A stretch of 64,000 nucleotides of DNA from Adiantum capillus-veneris. Taxonomy: Eukaryota; Streptophyta; Polypodiopsida; Polypodiales; Pteridaceae. Position 1 is the first letter of the stretch, and the number at the start of each line of letters is the position of its first letter. A model generated the notes under the pieces. That model worked only from the letters and a program-made list of their open reading frames with translations. It was not told the origin of the DNA and searched no databases. The stretch is from NCBI GenBank assembly GCA_014529385.2, contig CM043964.1, positions 1,960,997-2,024,996 on the forward strand, in the 5' to 3' direction. The position numbers and the translations under genes are program-made. This document shows, piece after piece, positions 44,831-57,463 of the stretch.

Positions 44831-47545
44831 CATTCTTTGGACTCTCTCTGAAGACTGCATCCTGTTTACATCTGGTATCTCTAAGATCTTCTAGGCCATT
44901 GGCATTCTCATTATGATGTCGTCTGGTATATCTTTTGCTATAATCACATAGAATTGAGCTATGATGATCTGTGAACCTACTTCAATGGTAGTGGAGATGA
45001 TTCCCCAGCATTTTGCTCGTTTGTTTCTTGATATGCTCACAAATGTAGGAGCATCTTTCAGTTGTGGTTGACCACATCTTTTCCAAGTGCAAAAGGACAT
45101 GAGGTTCTTATCTAGCTGAAAATCTAGCTTTACTTCTTTTGAAATCTTTTCTTCTCTCACCAACATTGTTGCACTTTATCGTCTTAGGATTTCTTTCTTT
45201 ATTGACTGTTTCTGTTGTGGCAGTGTCCTTTGGTTGAATTTTATCTGCATTTTCTTTGCTTTGATCACCTGCTTCAATTGATGCTGGCTTGTTTTGTTGT
45301 AATACTGCACCTTTTTCTTGTAATTGTTGAGCATTGTGTGTTTGCATTTGAGTAACTTTTGATCTTAGAAGATCCACTGTACTTTCTGGCATAATCTACC
45401 TCTTTGGAGGAGATTTTGGTGGTGACCTTTGTGTACCTTTTTGGACTTTAGTTTTTGTGGATCTTGATTTTTTTGTCACCTGTTCTGGCAACTTAAGTGT
45501 TTGCATCATCTTCAGATAGTCTTTGACTTCAGTCGTACCATCCACATGGGTTTGTACAAGGTCAGGATCTTGCTGATATTCGTTACCATGTGCATCTTGA
45601 TATGCATATGTGAGCTTGGTATCATGCAACTGTTTGAACAATATGGAAATTTCTCGGCTTTTGACTTTGATTGTGGAGATCAACTGAAACTTTTGTCCCT
45701 GATGATCTTCATAGAAGAATTTTTCTACAGATTTTGATGGTTTCTGGGTCAATGGAAATCTTCCATATGGTCTTCCAATGGTTTTTGATTTGAAGGGGTT
45801 TGTTGGCTAGAAGTTCTTGGGCTTATAACTGGTGTAGCATTTTTTGGTACTAGAGATGAGCTTGATGAATTTGCAGCTCCCCCCTTCCTAGGGTGATCAC
45901 TATAGCCTACTTAATTATGAGAGCTCAAAACTGCTTGGCTCTAGTTAAGTCTCGCCTTTTGGGATTGTGAAGGTACACGTTGGGTAGCACTGTTGATGTT
46001 TGGCATTTGTAAACCTTCTGCATAGTTTCCTATGTATCTCCGTAAAACATGACAAATTATTCCCCAAGTCAAGTTGTAGATAGCATTATCTTTACCCTGA
46101 TATTGTCTATCCCATGGGTCTCCTATGATACGAGCTTCTATGGTTTCAAGACCCAAGGCATCATAGATGCTAGACTTTCGTCTATATCGATGACTATGGT
46201 GATCAAAGTATATGCCCGTTTGGCCACAACATCGAAGCTTGATTTCTAACGAGGAGGATTTGGCTTTGAACAGATTTTTGGGTTCACTCGGGTAATATCC
46301 TTCAGCTCGAGAGAGGATGGGCTATAATATATTCTTTCCTTTGAAATGAGCCATCCTTTCTAATCTATCACTGGACGCACTTCTATGAGCTGGTATATGG
46401 GTCTTTCAAACACAGGTTGATCCTTTTTGTACAATTTTCCTTTTTGGTCTAGATAGTGTGCATATGAATTATGTACACCATACAAAGCTAACATCATTCT
46501 GTGAGATGTGTCCCTTAGACTCGTGAATGATTGCACACTTGTGGCAATGGATGCAGAATCATTTGCAAACCTAAATGTCTTTTCACCCTTTGATGATATT
46601 TTGACACCTTTACTAAATTCATGCAAGAATTTGTTGTTCAAAGAATCATTAATTTTAAGCTTTTCGTGTGCTTGTGCATCTTTATGCTGATTTTGAGCTT
46701 GTAGTGTTTTGAATTGTGCTTTTAATGGTAATGCGGAATCATTTGATTGCATTAAAAGTGACAAGTTAAATGCACTTACATCGAGATTTGCATTTCCAAT
46801 TTGCTATGTACCTTCCTTGGTGGTTGATGTGTCCTTGTTGTTTGGGTTTCTTGGACAATATTCAAAAACATGTCCACCTTTTCGTCCACAATCTGGGCAG
46901 TATGCCATGACTGGTGGTATTTCATTTGGTTTTGTCATGTCAAGCTCTAGTTGAGAAGTTTCTATTTGTATGTTGGCCAAGTTGTCGGCATCTTCTTTTA
47001 AAACACTAAGCATCAAGTTGTAGAATGCTCCATCTTGACCTTTGTACCATCTTTGGCTCGGTTCTCCAATTAGACTGGCTTCAATTGGTTGATCTGTTGG
47101 ATCTTTCATTTTTGGTTCTAAATTATAGATCTGACACTGTAGTCCATGTATAATGACCCTGATTGCATACGCACTAACTGTGGGTTGTCTGCACTTCATC
47201 TTTAAGCTTGCAATACCTGGCTTCTGTCTGCACTTCATCTTTAAGCTTGCAATACCTGGCTTCTGTCTGCACTTCATCTTTAAGCTTGCAATACTTGGCT
47301 CCACTGAAGTCTGTGAACATCTGGGAGTTGTCTAAATCTGGCTTTACTTTGATCAATAAGATCTTGGCTCCTGTGTTGCTTTTGTTGCTCATTAAATATT
47401 GATGGCCTTCTGAATCTGCATATAAGACTTTATCTCAATTGTGGCCATATAGTTGTAAAATCTGCTCAGTTTCACTTGTACATGTGTTACCACGACTACT
47501 GGCTTGCTCTACTATACTTGAACTCTCAGCTTGAGATGAGTCCAT
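44831..47545 (-). pseudogene. Unidentified gag/protease-like polyprotein
   Basis: The likely start is at 47545 (MDSSQAESSSIVEQ). Reading leftward gives a 13-residue motif repeated three times (ARYCKLKDEVQTE). Then comes a segment IEASLIGEPSQRWYKGQDGA, with a diverged second version (IEARIIGDPWDRQYQGKDNA) near 46130. A Cys/His knuckle YCPDCGRKGGHVFEYC sits at about 46910-46860. A Lys/Pro-rich linker follows (KKSRSTKTKVQKGTQ, SPPKSPPKR). The C-terminal region LKDAPTFVSISRN...IAKDIPDDIIMRMP faintly resembles a retroviral protease end. At least five frame breaks and no RT. It could be a non-autonomous retrotransposon or another reverse-transcribing element. Assignment is weak. Confidence 0.45.
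47187..47303. repeat. 39-bp tandem repeat, three units
   Basis: Units at 47187-47225, 47226-47264 and 47265-47303, in frame, giving the triplicated 13-residue motif of the polyprotein. Confidence 0.93.
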
Positions 47546-48329
47546 GTCGAGTGGTTCTGTAAAAATAGTCTCCTAGAAGATTTTGGTATTGATTAGTAAG
47601 AAATTTTTTGCTCGGGTTTGATAAGACTGCTTTTGCCAAATTACTTTTGGCAGTTGATTTCTCTTGGACTCACAAGAGTTTATTAACTCTAGCTCGAAAG
47701 TGTCAGAATTGATTGCAGCCTTTGAAATGATGAAAATCTAGGCCTTGAATAACCTAACCTGCAGATTAGATTGTTATCCGTTTTTTCCACTTGACTTGAA
47801 TTTAGCTCTTGTCAAGCTCCCAATTCTTTGCATGCAACCTGGTTCTTCAATCTCAGCTAAGTGAGTCAGCAAATGAGATTGCCAAATTCTATCCTTCCAA
47901 GGAGCTAAAGGACTAATCTGCAACTTGAAACTGAGTTAACAGGTACCAAATTGCATCCAATGGAACCCAAAATTCATGAGTGGCCTTGTATTATGTTGTT
48001 CTAGCATTGTACAAGCTCACAAGTCCAAAATCTTGTTTCTGGGGCTCAAAAGGAAAGAATCCTGATTATTTACTTTTCTCAGTTTCAACACTTTTTAGGC
48101 TTGTTTTGCCAAGTAATTATCTAGTTGTGGTCTCTGGACAAGTTTGGTTGAGTTTGATCAAGATTTGTCCAAGTTATCAATTGTTTAGTGTCCGTAGACT
48201 CTAATTCCAAGAATCTGGCTTAAGTCTCAATTTTGTGACCCAAATTTCACCAAATTTGATTTGTGGAGTCTACTTGATGTGCTTGATCCTGTGGTATATT
48301 TAGTTGTGCAACATTTCTCAAATTCTGGA

Positions 48330-49990
48330 GCAAATGTAAATAATCGCGATTATTTACTACAAGGTTTTTTTCTCCTCAAAAGTAAATAATCGCTATTATT
48401 TACTTTTGGTAATTTTTTGCATAATTTTGATCAACTGAGCATGTACACTTGTTTAACACATCAATATAAGCCTATGAGTCAAGTTTCACCGAATTTGAAC
48501 AAGATTTACTAAGTCACACACAATTTCTCGACAATAAGTACAGATTTCAGTTTTTGTCAAGTGTTTGGCCTATTTTGTGATCCAAACTCTATGAGCTTTC
48601 ACAAAAGATGTTTGTAATCATGCATAGAGTCTCTGGTATCAACCTTGATCAGTTTTGAGCCAAAAGTAAATAATCACGATTATTTACTTTTGACCTAAAA
48701 TGGATAATTTTTTAAACTTTTTCACTAGATAGTCTTTTTATAATCTATTTTGAGCCTCTGAGTCAAGTTAAAACTTAATTTCAACAAGATTCATCAAGTC
48801 AGACACAATTCCTCAACAATCAGTACAGATTTCATTTTTTTGTCAAGTTTTTGGCCTATTTTGTGATCCACACTCTATGAGCCTTCACAAAAGATGTTTG
48901 TAATCATGCATAGAGTCTCTAGTATCAACCTTGATCAGTTTTAAGCCAAAATAAATAATCCTAAAATGATCAATTTTTTCAAATTTTTCAATGGACAGTC
49001 TTTTTATGACCTGTTTTAAGCCTGTGAGTTAAGTCAAAACTTAATTTGGACAAGATTTATCCTAGTTTATATTATCAACTGTTTCATGTCCCTAGACTCT
49101 GATTTTAAGAATCTGGGTTAAGTCTCACTTCTGTGATCCAAATTTCACCAAAATTGATTTGTGAGGTCTACTTGCTATGCTTGACCTTGTGGTATGCTCA
49201 AATATGCAAGATTGTCAACTTTTGGAGCAGATGTAAATAATCACGATTATTTACTCTAGCTAATTTTTTGCAAGTTTTTTTCCCAATCTTGACACAGATC
49301 TGTTAAGCACCTCAGCTTAAGGTCTCTAGCGAAGTTTCATCAAGTTTGGACTATTTTTGGTCAAATGCTCATCAATTTTCTGTCCACCCACAGACTAACT
49401 TTGCAAATTTGGTCACAATTTTTAATCCAATGATTCAAATCTTACAAAATTTGGTTTGTGGACTTATTACAACATGGTAAAACTAGTGGTACGTCAACTT
49501 GGTCAAAAAAGTTGAAAAATGGAGCATATGTAAATAATCGCGATTATTTACAACTGGCAACTTTTTGCATCTTTTGGGTCAAGTGATTATGTACACATGT
49601 TTATCACATCAATGTAAGCCTATGAATCAAATTTCAACAAGTTTAGAAAAATTGTTTCCCAATTTACACTCAAGTTTCAAAAAGTCAGTACAAACTTTAG
49701 TTTTTACCCAGTTTTTTACCAGTTTGGTGATCCAAATCTTTTGTGCCTTTACAAAATTTGTTTGTACTCATGTAATGAGTCAATGGTATGAACCTTAGTC
49801 AAATATGAGCTGAAAGTTAATAATCGTGACTATTAACTTTAGGCCCAAAACTGACACTTTTTTGAACTTTTTCACTCGACAGTCTTTTCATGATCTATTT
49901 TGAGCCTATGATGGCCTACAATATCAAGAAAAAGTAAATAATCTGAGTTTTGGACAACTCTTGAAAATTTAACCTCAAAGTGTCCTTGAG
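48330..49990. repeat. About 290-bp tandem array, each unit with a palindrome
   Basis: The perfect palindrome AAATAATCGCGATTATTT (within a 22-bp arm-to-arm match) occurs at 48336-48357 and 49530-49551. One-mismatch forms are at 48382-48403, 48666-48687 and 49233-49254, and a changed but still palindromic form at 49813-49840. Half-sites occur near 48951 and 49933. Flanking text such as CACAAAAGATGTTTGTAATC also repeats. No coding. 47546-48329 before and 49991-50446 after show no gene. Confidence 0.85.
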
Positions 49991-51066
49991 CTTACCCACT
50001 GGTTCATACAACTCTTAAGCTTACTCTCCAGTCTGATTGAGTGGTTTGGAGTCTTTTCGTGCTATTTCTAGCCATAGACCTGAAAATTCTGCAGCTTCCA
50101 ATAACAACTCACACTTGATTCTTTCAGAGAGAGCAATGTTTTGAAATCCACCTCGGATCCTACTTACCCTACTCCTAGATTCTCATGCAAAGGGATTGTG
50201 AAAAGTGTCCACAAACACTAGTTTTCTTGTTTTTTATGATTTCCTGAGCATTGATCTTAAGACTTGTTTTGTCTATCAATCATTCTCAAAATTCTATTCT
50301 ATCTCTACAATCCTACAATCTTAAAAGCATTCGACAAGTACAACTTACCTCCAAGCTACCTCTATACAACAAAAGACGACAATCTTAAGCTGCGCGGTTT
50401 CTAAAAGGAAAGTTTGTTTACTCTAAACGAACCTAGAGGAAGTTAACACTAGGTTGGTAACCGGACAGTTTTATGTCATAGGACAGTTTTATGTCCTTTT
50501 AACTGGAGAAGTTCGACAAATTAATTCTAGAAATTCAAGTTAGATAACATAGATTGACCAATTGGGGTAGGTGAGGACAAACTTGAAAAAAACTTGGAAT
50601 TTTTTTCAACATTGTTGCATGCCTTCTAATTTGAGTAATTAAGCAACTATCCAATCCAAGCATGGAAAGTTGCATGCAACAGCCACCTTCCAATTGAGTG
50701 TCGTGCCTCCCCAAAAGCTCAAATTCATGCATGGGGGCTCCATATCGGGGAGAATTGAGGCCCGTAGGATCTTGCCTAGATCCAAGGACTCCAAATGAAA
50801 GCCCCAACTCAAGCAATTGGGGTAGGGCAGCGTGAGGAGAGCCAAAAATCCAAGAAATAGAGGCCGAGGAACGGGTGCAGGGATCAAATTTTTATGTGCC
50901 CATGGAGCTCAATCGAAGGCGCTACTCACCTGCAGAGGTAGGCTGCAACCGTGCTGGACGCTCCTCTGAGTTTCTCGCGGCCTAAGAAGGTGCCCTGCTA
51001 CAAGTACCCGCGGCTTGTCTTGGGGCTTCTTGGGCACAACAAGAATTTGGGGATAATCATGCTGAG

Positions 51067-53674
51067 GTGTTCTTCTTTGGGGTGATACACAAGTACCATG
51101 CAAAAACTCAAAAATTTGCATGTCAGTTTGAGGGGGATCCAAAGTCCTATGCTGCAAATTGGAATGGCATCTGCGAGTACCTTGTTCAAAGCTCCCTGAA
51201 TCTCACTTCTCCTCGGAAAATAAGCAAGGTAAGCCATGCAAGTACCCCTGTTTCTTCCACATATGAAATTGGTCAATCTAGTCATGCACCTATGGTTGAA
51301 ATGTGGAGGAAACTTGCTGAGGATGCATTGAGGGAGGGAAGCCATTCCTACCATCTTGAAGAGGATACTCCTCTTAGCAGTCCTCATTTTGAAAGCACTC
51401 CGGTGGAGGCCACACCGATTGCAAAGTAGCGTGGAAGGCCACCCAAACCACGAAACCGGGGTAGACCCAAGGGCTGTAGCACGCTTACAAGTGATGATGC
51501 CTCAGGACCATCACCCGAATTTAGCAAATATAGTGGCCGAAATGGTGGCCGACCTCGTAGACATAAACTACCGCATGCAGGAGGTAGAGCTAGTCCCTCA
51601 CCTAGCCCATTTGATGTAGTTGATGACGAGGAAAGCAATGATGAGCATGCATCGGAGGGTGAGGGGGTTGAAGGTGGTGATGATGAGGCCTTGGAGGCAG
51701 AAGGGCCGGTACTTGATGACTCTCCTGAAGCGGATAATGACTTTGTTGATGTTATTCCTCCGGAATGGCATAGTGGTGATGGCCTTGAGCAAGAGCCCCA
51801 TGGAACATTTAGGACTCTCCCTCCCTTCAATGGAGTCCACGGACCCGATTTGGGTCATTTACCTCGTGAGTTTTGTGAATTTCATTTGTTTTTGATGTTG
51901 TTTCCACTAGATCTCATTGATCACATTGTAAGTGAAACAAACGCGTGTGCGGAAAAAGAGAGGAGAAGGTGTGGGAGCTTGCATGACTCCATGCGTAGGT
52001 GGGTTCCTATTGATCGTCACTCTTTTATGCGTTTCATGGGCATAGCATTGGGCATGGCACTTCACTACATGCCTTCCAAGAAACACTATTAAAAGGATGA
52101 TGTGGTAGGCTCACTCTTGTTTCCTAACTTTGGTGAGAAGATGAGCCAAACCACATTTCAGCAAATTAAACGGTTCCTCCACTTACGAGACAATGCACAA
52201 AGGCCACCTCGTAGATGTAGAGAGCACAAGTTGTGGCAATTAATTGATTTGGAGGAGAGGCTGAATTACACTTTTCAAAAGCATTACAATGTAGGCAAGT
52301 GTGTCACTGTTGATGAGCGCAGAATTCCCTCTAAATGCAAATTGAACCCATGTAGGGTTTACAATCCAAAGAAGCCTCATAAGTTTGGCATACAGGTATG
52401 GAACCTATGTGATTCATCAACGGGGTATAATCATGCATTTCAAATCTATGATAAATTGCCATGCCCAGAATTGTCTTTTCATGCAGTTGCAAATTTGGTA
52501 GAATCCCTTCCAAGGAAGGGTCATCATGTGTTTTTTGACAGGTTTTTTACCTCCGTTAAGCTTCTTGAGCACTTGCTTCATGAAGTCCAAGGTGGTACAT
52601 GTACTTAAGTAGCAAATAGAAAGTACTTCCCACATGCAAAGATGCTACATTTGGGTAAGCAAGCACGAGGTGCTTGCCGGTTTGCATATTGCAAGAAGCA
52701 AGGTGTCCTTGCTTGCACATGGATGGACAAGAAAGAAATTTTGTTTGCTTCTAATTGTTATGGAATGCATAAAGGTGAGGTAAAGCGCTTGATGAGTGAT
52801 GGAAAGAGGAGGGAGGTTGTATGTCCTGATGTTGCGGTGCAATACAATGCATGTAAGGCTGGCTGTGACACATTTGATAGTATGGTTCTTGGGAGTGGTT
52901 ATAGCTTGCAAAGTACAATGCATGGTTTTAAGTGGTGGCATGCATGTTTTTGGGGTCTCATGGATTCCGTCTTCACAAATTGTTGGATCATTTGGAAAGA
53001 CCTCTATGGCAAGAGGGATGTATTCAGGTTTGAGTTTATGCTACATATGCATGAGCAGCTGGTAAATAATGCTTTTAGGCCGTATGTGTGTAAGCGACCG
53101 GTGATAGAAGATGCATACAATGGCCATTTTCCCATTCGTTTGCATGATACAACAATAGGTATTTTTGCTTGCACAGGGATGGACAAGAAAGAATTTTGTT
53201 TGCTTCTAATTGTTATGGAATGCATAAGGTGAGGTAAAGCACTTGATGAGTGATGGAAAGAGGAGGGAGGTTGTATGTCCTGATGTTGCGGTGCAATACA
53301 ATGCATGTAAGGCTAGCTGTGACACATTTGATAGTATGGTTCTTGGGAGTGGTTATAGCTTGCAAAGTACAATGCATGGTTTTAAGTGGTGGCATGCATG
53401 TTTTTGGGGTCTCATGGATTCCGTCTTCACAAATTGTTGGATCATTTGGAAAGACCTCTATGGCAAGAGGGATGTATTCAGGTTTGAGTTTATGCTACAT
53501 ATGCATGAGCAGCTGGTAAATAATGCTTTTAGGCCGTATGTGTGTAAGCGACCGGTGATAGAAGATGCATACAATGGCCATTTTCCCATTCGTTTGCATG
53601 ATACAACAAATAGGTATTGTGTGGTATGCTCAGCAAAATGGAAGAAGCTTTTGTCTGAGCACAAAGAAGTGTAG
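51067..53674 (+). pseudogene. piggyBac transposase (DDE_Tnp_1_7 type), interrupted
   Basis: One reading frame is interrupted by only three stops up to the duplication (51427 TAG, 52090 TAA, 52606 TAA). The N-terminal part has AT-hook-like RGRPPKPRNRGRPKG (about 51430-51474) and an acidic stretch. The catalytic domain begins near 51840 (LPREFCEFHLFLMLFPLDLI). The three acidic sites are VTVDERRIPSK (Asp at 52312), FFDRFFTS (Asp at 52537) and CDTFDSM (52864-52884), followed by KWWHACFW. The C-terminal cysteine-rich domain is RYCVVCSAKWKKLL, then CGKCKKVMCSDPCFKDYH just after 53674. piggyBac enzymes excise and insert at TTAA without leaving scars. A 454-bp duplication (52711-53164, 53165-53618) repeats the region around the third Asp. 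The start codon is uncertain; the track used here opens near 51067. Confidence 0.92.
52711..53618. repeat. 454-bp tandem duplication inside the transposase
   Basis: Copies 52711-53164 and 53165-53618 are nearly identical, with small indels early in the second that shift its frame. It duplicates the third catalytic block and disrupts the protein. Confidence 0.93.
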
Positions 53675-53764
53675 GGCTCGAAACCGTCCCGCACTATTTG
53701 GGGATGTGGTAAGTGTAAGAAGGTAATGTGTTCTGATCCTTGCTTCAAGGACTACCATGCAAGG

Positions 53765-56430
53765 GTAGTAGTTGATTTTCTCTTTGATGGTCACTCGAGA
53801 GTCACTAGACGACGAGACTCCATCTTATGTAAGTCTTTTAGCATTCTTCATGTTCTAGTGACTGTTGTCATACTTGCATGGCTTAGGCCTAGTTTCTCAT
53901 ACTCTCTTACTTCTGTTTTTGCAGGACATGCAGGGTTTGGCTGATGGATTCTACCCGATGGCTGGTTCTTTTTGCTGGTTTACTGGTTTTTTGCTGGTGA
54001 CAAAGTGCTCAATTATGGATATGGAAATCTTTATATCTTGGTCTTTTTATGGCATATGTGTTTGTGGCAATTATGGATAGAGATGTTCTTGTGCCAATTT
54101 ATGTTTATGGTTTTTGCTAGGTTATGTTTATGGTTTTATTTGTTGCTTATGGTTATGGCAAGGGCCCAATTATGATTATGGCAATTGCACAAGTTGTGAG
54201 GTCCATTCTTGTTTTTTGATGGTTATGGTTTTATACTTCATGGTAGTGTCTCGCCAGGGTTTTGTCTTGTTACAATTTGCAATCTTGTCAGGGTTTTGGC
54301 TGGCCAAGGTTTGTTGTCTCGCCAGGCCAGGGTTTGAAATCTCGCCAGGGTTTTTGTCTCCAGATTATGGGTTGTGAATTGCCAGGTTATGGGTTGTGTC
54401 TGCGTTTTGTCACTTATAATAGCGGTTCTAAAATAGCCTACATCTGATCCAGTGTTTCCCTCTTGAAATTATGATTTTCCTTTCTCGCCAGGGGTTTTAT
54501 GAGTTCTTACCAAGGTTTTATGATTTATCTCGCCAGGGTCTCATGATTTATCTTGTTGGTTTGTTGTCCAGTTCTCTCTTGCCAAGGTTCACTCGGAGTG
54601 TTTTTACACTTGTTTATGGTAACAACTGTAGGAACAAATTTTGGAAGATTATGTTTTGGTAAGGAAAAATATGGAGACAATAGATGCTTGCTCTCCCATT
54701 GTAGATGGCTTGCTCTTTCTTTTCTTGTCCTCCTCTCATCGTCTCAAAGTTCATGAGTGTGTAATGTTCATTTGGAGCAAGTATTTGTGGTTTATGTACG
54801 CCAAGGTTTGTGATCTTGTGTATGATGGTTAGGTGGAGCGAGTTGATGAAGTTAATGTTCATGCCCAACTTTGTTAGGGTTTGTGTTGCTTGTTGATAAT
54901 ACTCCACTGGAGGGACTTGATGTGGTTCATGTACGGAAGGGTGTGCATGAGCCCTTTGCCAAATGCTTTCTAGGGTTTGTGGTCTTATGATTTATGTACG
55001 CACTAAAGTGGTTTTATTAGGTACCAAGTCTGTTTGCTTAGTCTCGGAAGGGTGTGCATGAGCCCTTTGCCAAATGCTTTCTAGGGTTTGTGGTCTTATG
55101 ATTTATGTACGCACTAAAGTGGTTTTATTAGGTACCAAGTCTGTTTGCTTAGTCTTCTCTATCTTACCAAAATTTTGTGATCCTTCTCGGTCTTCTTGGT
55201 GTTTTTAATCGCGCCAAGCATTTTACATCTTGCCAAGTATTTTTGACATGATGTTGTGGATGGCTTATGGTCTTGTGAACATGTGGTAGCTCCTGTCTCA
55301 TGAATCTTATGGTGTCACTAATGGGTTTTAGAATATGTTTCTCTTGAAACATGGAATAGAAACATGTGCCATGATATGATTATGATGGCATTATTGCCTT
55401 GTTATGGTTATAACTATGCTAGAATAGCACTTGTGATTTTAAAGACGTCCAAATGCTTATAGTTTTATGGCTATCCTTTTGGCCAATGTACATATGGATC
55501 TCTTTCACATGGTTGTATGGTTTTTCTCATTAGGTCTATCTATCATTGTGGGAGGCTATGGTCATTGTAACTTATATTCATTGAACAGTAGTATATGCAA
55601 GTCTTTTCAAATGTGGTGATGATGACCAATGTGGTATGCATATTAGGTTGAAAGAATTTGTTCTTGTTGTAAAGTTAGTGCTTTGACATGTTATCTTTTG
55701 TCCTTCTAGAATGGCTCTAATAAGCTTTATATTTTAGAAAAAAATACATTGTTATAAAATGGTTTCTAATTTCTAATGTGCATAATGTTTTTTGGTCATC
55801 CCTATTCATGGTGCACATGGAAAATTATCATGGAGGACCTTGATTCAAGCTTGCAAATTTGTTCCTCTACAATATAACTTACTAGTATTACAGTGTTCTA
55901 TAGCTGGGAAGAACTTCTCATTCATAATCTCCTTGTCATTATCAATGGAGGATGAAAATAAGTGACTTTTTTGTGTGAGTGATACCTAGCAAGAGTCATA
56001 GTGCTCATAAAGTGCTTCGTATACTAAATTGAATGATCAATTAGCCATTTGTAACCGTAAATGCACTTACACCTGAAACTGTCTAAAAACATGCTAATTT
56101 CAAGTAAAATGTGAGACTTCTAATAGATTTTTTGAGGTCATAGGTACTCTTCCAATTGAAATCTATACTATTATAGATTCCTGTAAAATTGTTGGAATGA
56201 CTAGAACAATTTTTTTTTAGGAGCACTAAGCTACGCACTAATGGACTTCCCATTTTTTTCTATTTGTAAAAAAGCACTTACTTTGAGGGCTTAGTTCTTC
56301 CATTGGATTACACATTTCAATATTCTTATAATTTTTCCTAAAGCACATGGGTCTTGTGAATACTCTCAATGAAGGGTTTTGTGAATAAACACCTCTTCTA
56401 GGAGTTGTTAAGTTTTTCTTGGACCTTGCA
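53765..56430. other. Non-coding 3' part of piggyBac element
   Basis: It holds repeated CTCGCCAGGGTTTT(G/T) phrases at 54240-54560, the duplication at 54934-55155 and AT-rich DNA. No second gene was recognised. Confidence 0.6.
54934..55155. repeat. 111-bp tandem duplication
   Basis: 54934-55044 and 55045-55155 are identical by eye. Confidence 0.95.
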
Positions 56431-56473
56431 AAGGACAGTTTTATGTCCTATTAGGTTACCAACCTAGTGTTAA

Positions 56474-57463
56474 TGGAAAACTACACAACACGCTCGTGTT
56501 TTCCCTAGTTTAGGTCTATTCGTCCCTGGCAGCGGCACCAAATATGAGACGCATGTATAACCTCACCATCCTATCTTATTGTAGGATTAGCGATAACCAC
56601 TATTAAATTATCAATCCATGAAACGAAGCTGACTCGACTAGTGCATAGAGGCTACAAGAGGTTCTCAATCTCTCGAAAAACAACTAATAACTCCCATCTA
56701 GCTCAAGTTACACTCAAGTGACTAAAATCACCAAAAGCTAATCGCTAATCGGCAAACAAATCACATCCGTTACAGCATCAAATGACATCCAAATGTAACA
56801 AACTTCTAGGACCTGTTTATAAGACCTAAGCACACATGCTTATGGTCTCAAACCCCACTTTAGGTCAAGTTCCAATATCGCAACTATTAACAACAATGAT
56901 TTTTTGACCTAGTCGTTTTGGATCCAGAATGCATCTAAATGCTTAGCAATGATGCCCCAATACCCACCTATGCTTAGTTTTTGATTTGAAAGTGTAAATT
57001 CATAGTTATGATGAAATTAGGCCGCACGTCGACGACGCCAAAAACTACGAATTACTGTGGTGTGTTTATGTCAATGCATAGAGATCTTACCTGCGGTTGC
57101 AATGCAACAAACGCGACTGCAATGTGCCAACAACCGGGGAGGGAGTAGGAAGCGCGAGAAGGAGAGGAGTGCGGGCCGCTAGCTCATACTGTGTATTCCA
57201 AAACTTACTAAATTTTTTACAAAGTTGGATTTTATACCTTAGTCAAGGTCCCAAATGTGTAATGTCTGCCGCCCAAGACCTTTGAGGCTCCACACTTATT
57301 GTACCTACAACTTAGGTACACTAAGTGACCTATTCTCTACATCTCATAAATATCTATTTTTGAAAGCCTCATCACACAAAGGGCTTTGGGCACCTTGGAT
57401 AAATGGTTGAGTCCTTTTGATGGATTGGCCGGGGCAGTGAGACGGGGGAAAGGGAGGCTAGAT
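56474..57463. other. No gene recognised
   Basis: Mixed DNA right of the piggyBac element. Nothing supportable. Confidence 0.5.

Larger units (their letters stand above)
50447..56469 (+). mobile_element. piggyBac-type DNA transposon (6023 bp)
   Basis: TTAA flanks both ends (50443-50446 and 56470-56473). Terminal inverted repeats CACTAGGTTGGTAACC match perfectly over 16 bp. Inside each end lie GGACAGTTTTATGTCC-type palindromes, two tandem versions on the left. It carries a piggyBac transposase frame at 51067-53674. TIR similarity to 4986-6307 makes the two partners of one family. The interior 53765-56430 is non-coding. Confidence 0.95.

Noticed and set aside
44831-47545. Endogenous plant pararetrovirus
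   Set aside because: The Cys-His knuckle alone is not enough; no RT, RNase H or movement protein was recognised.
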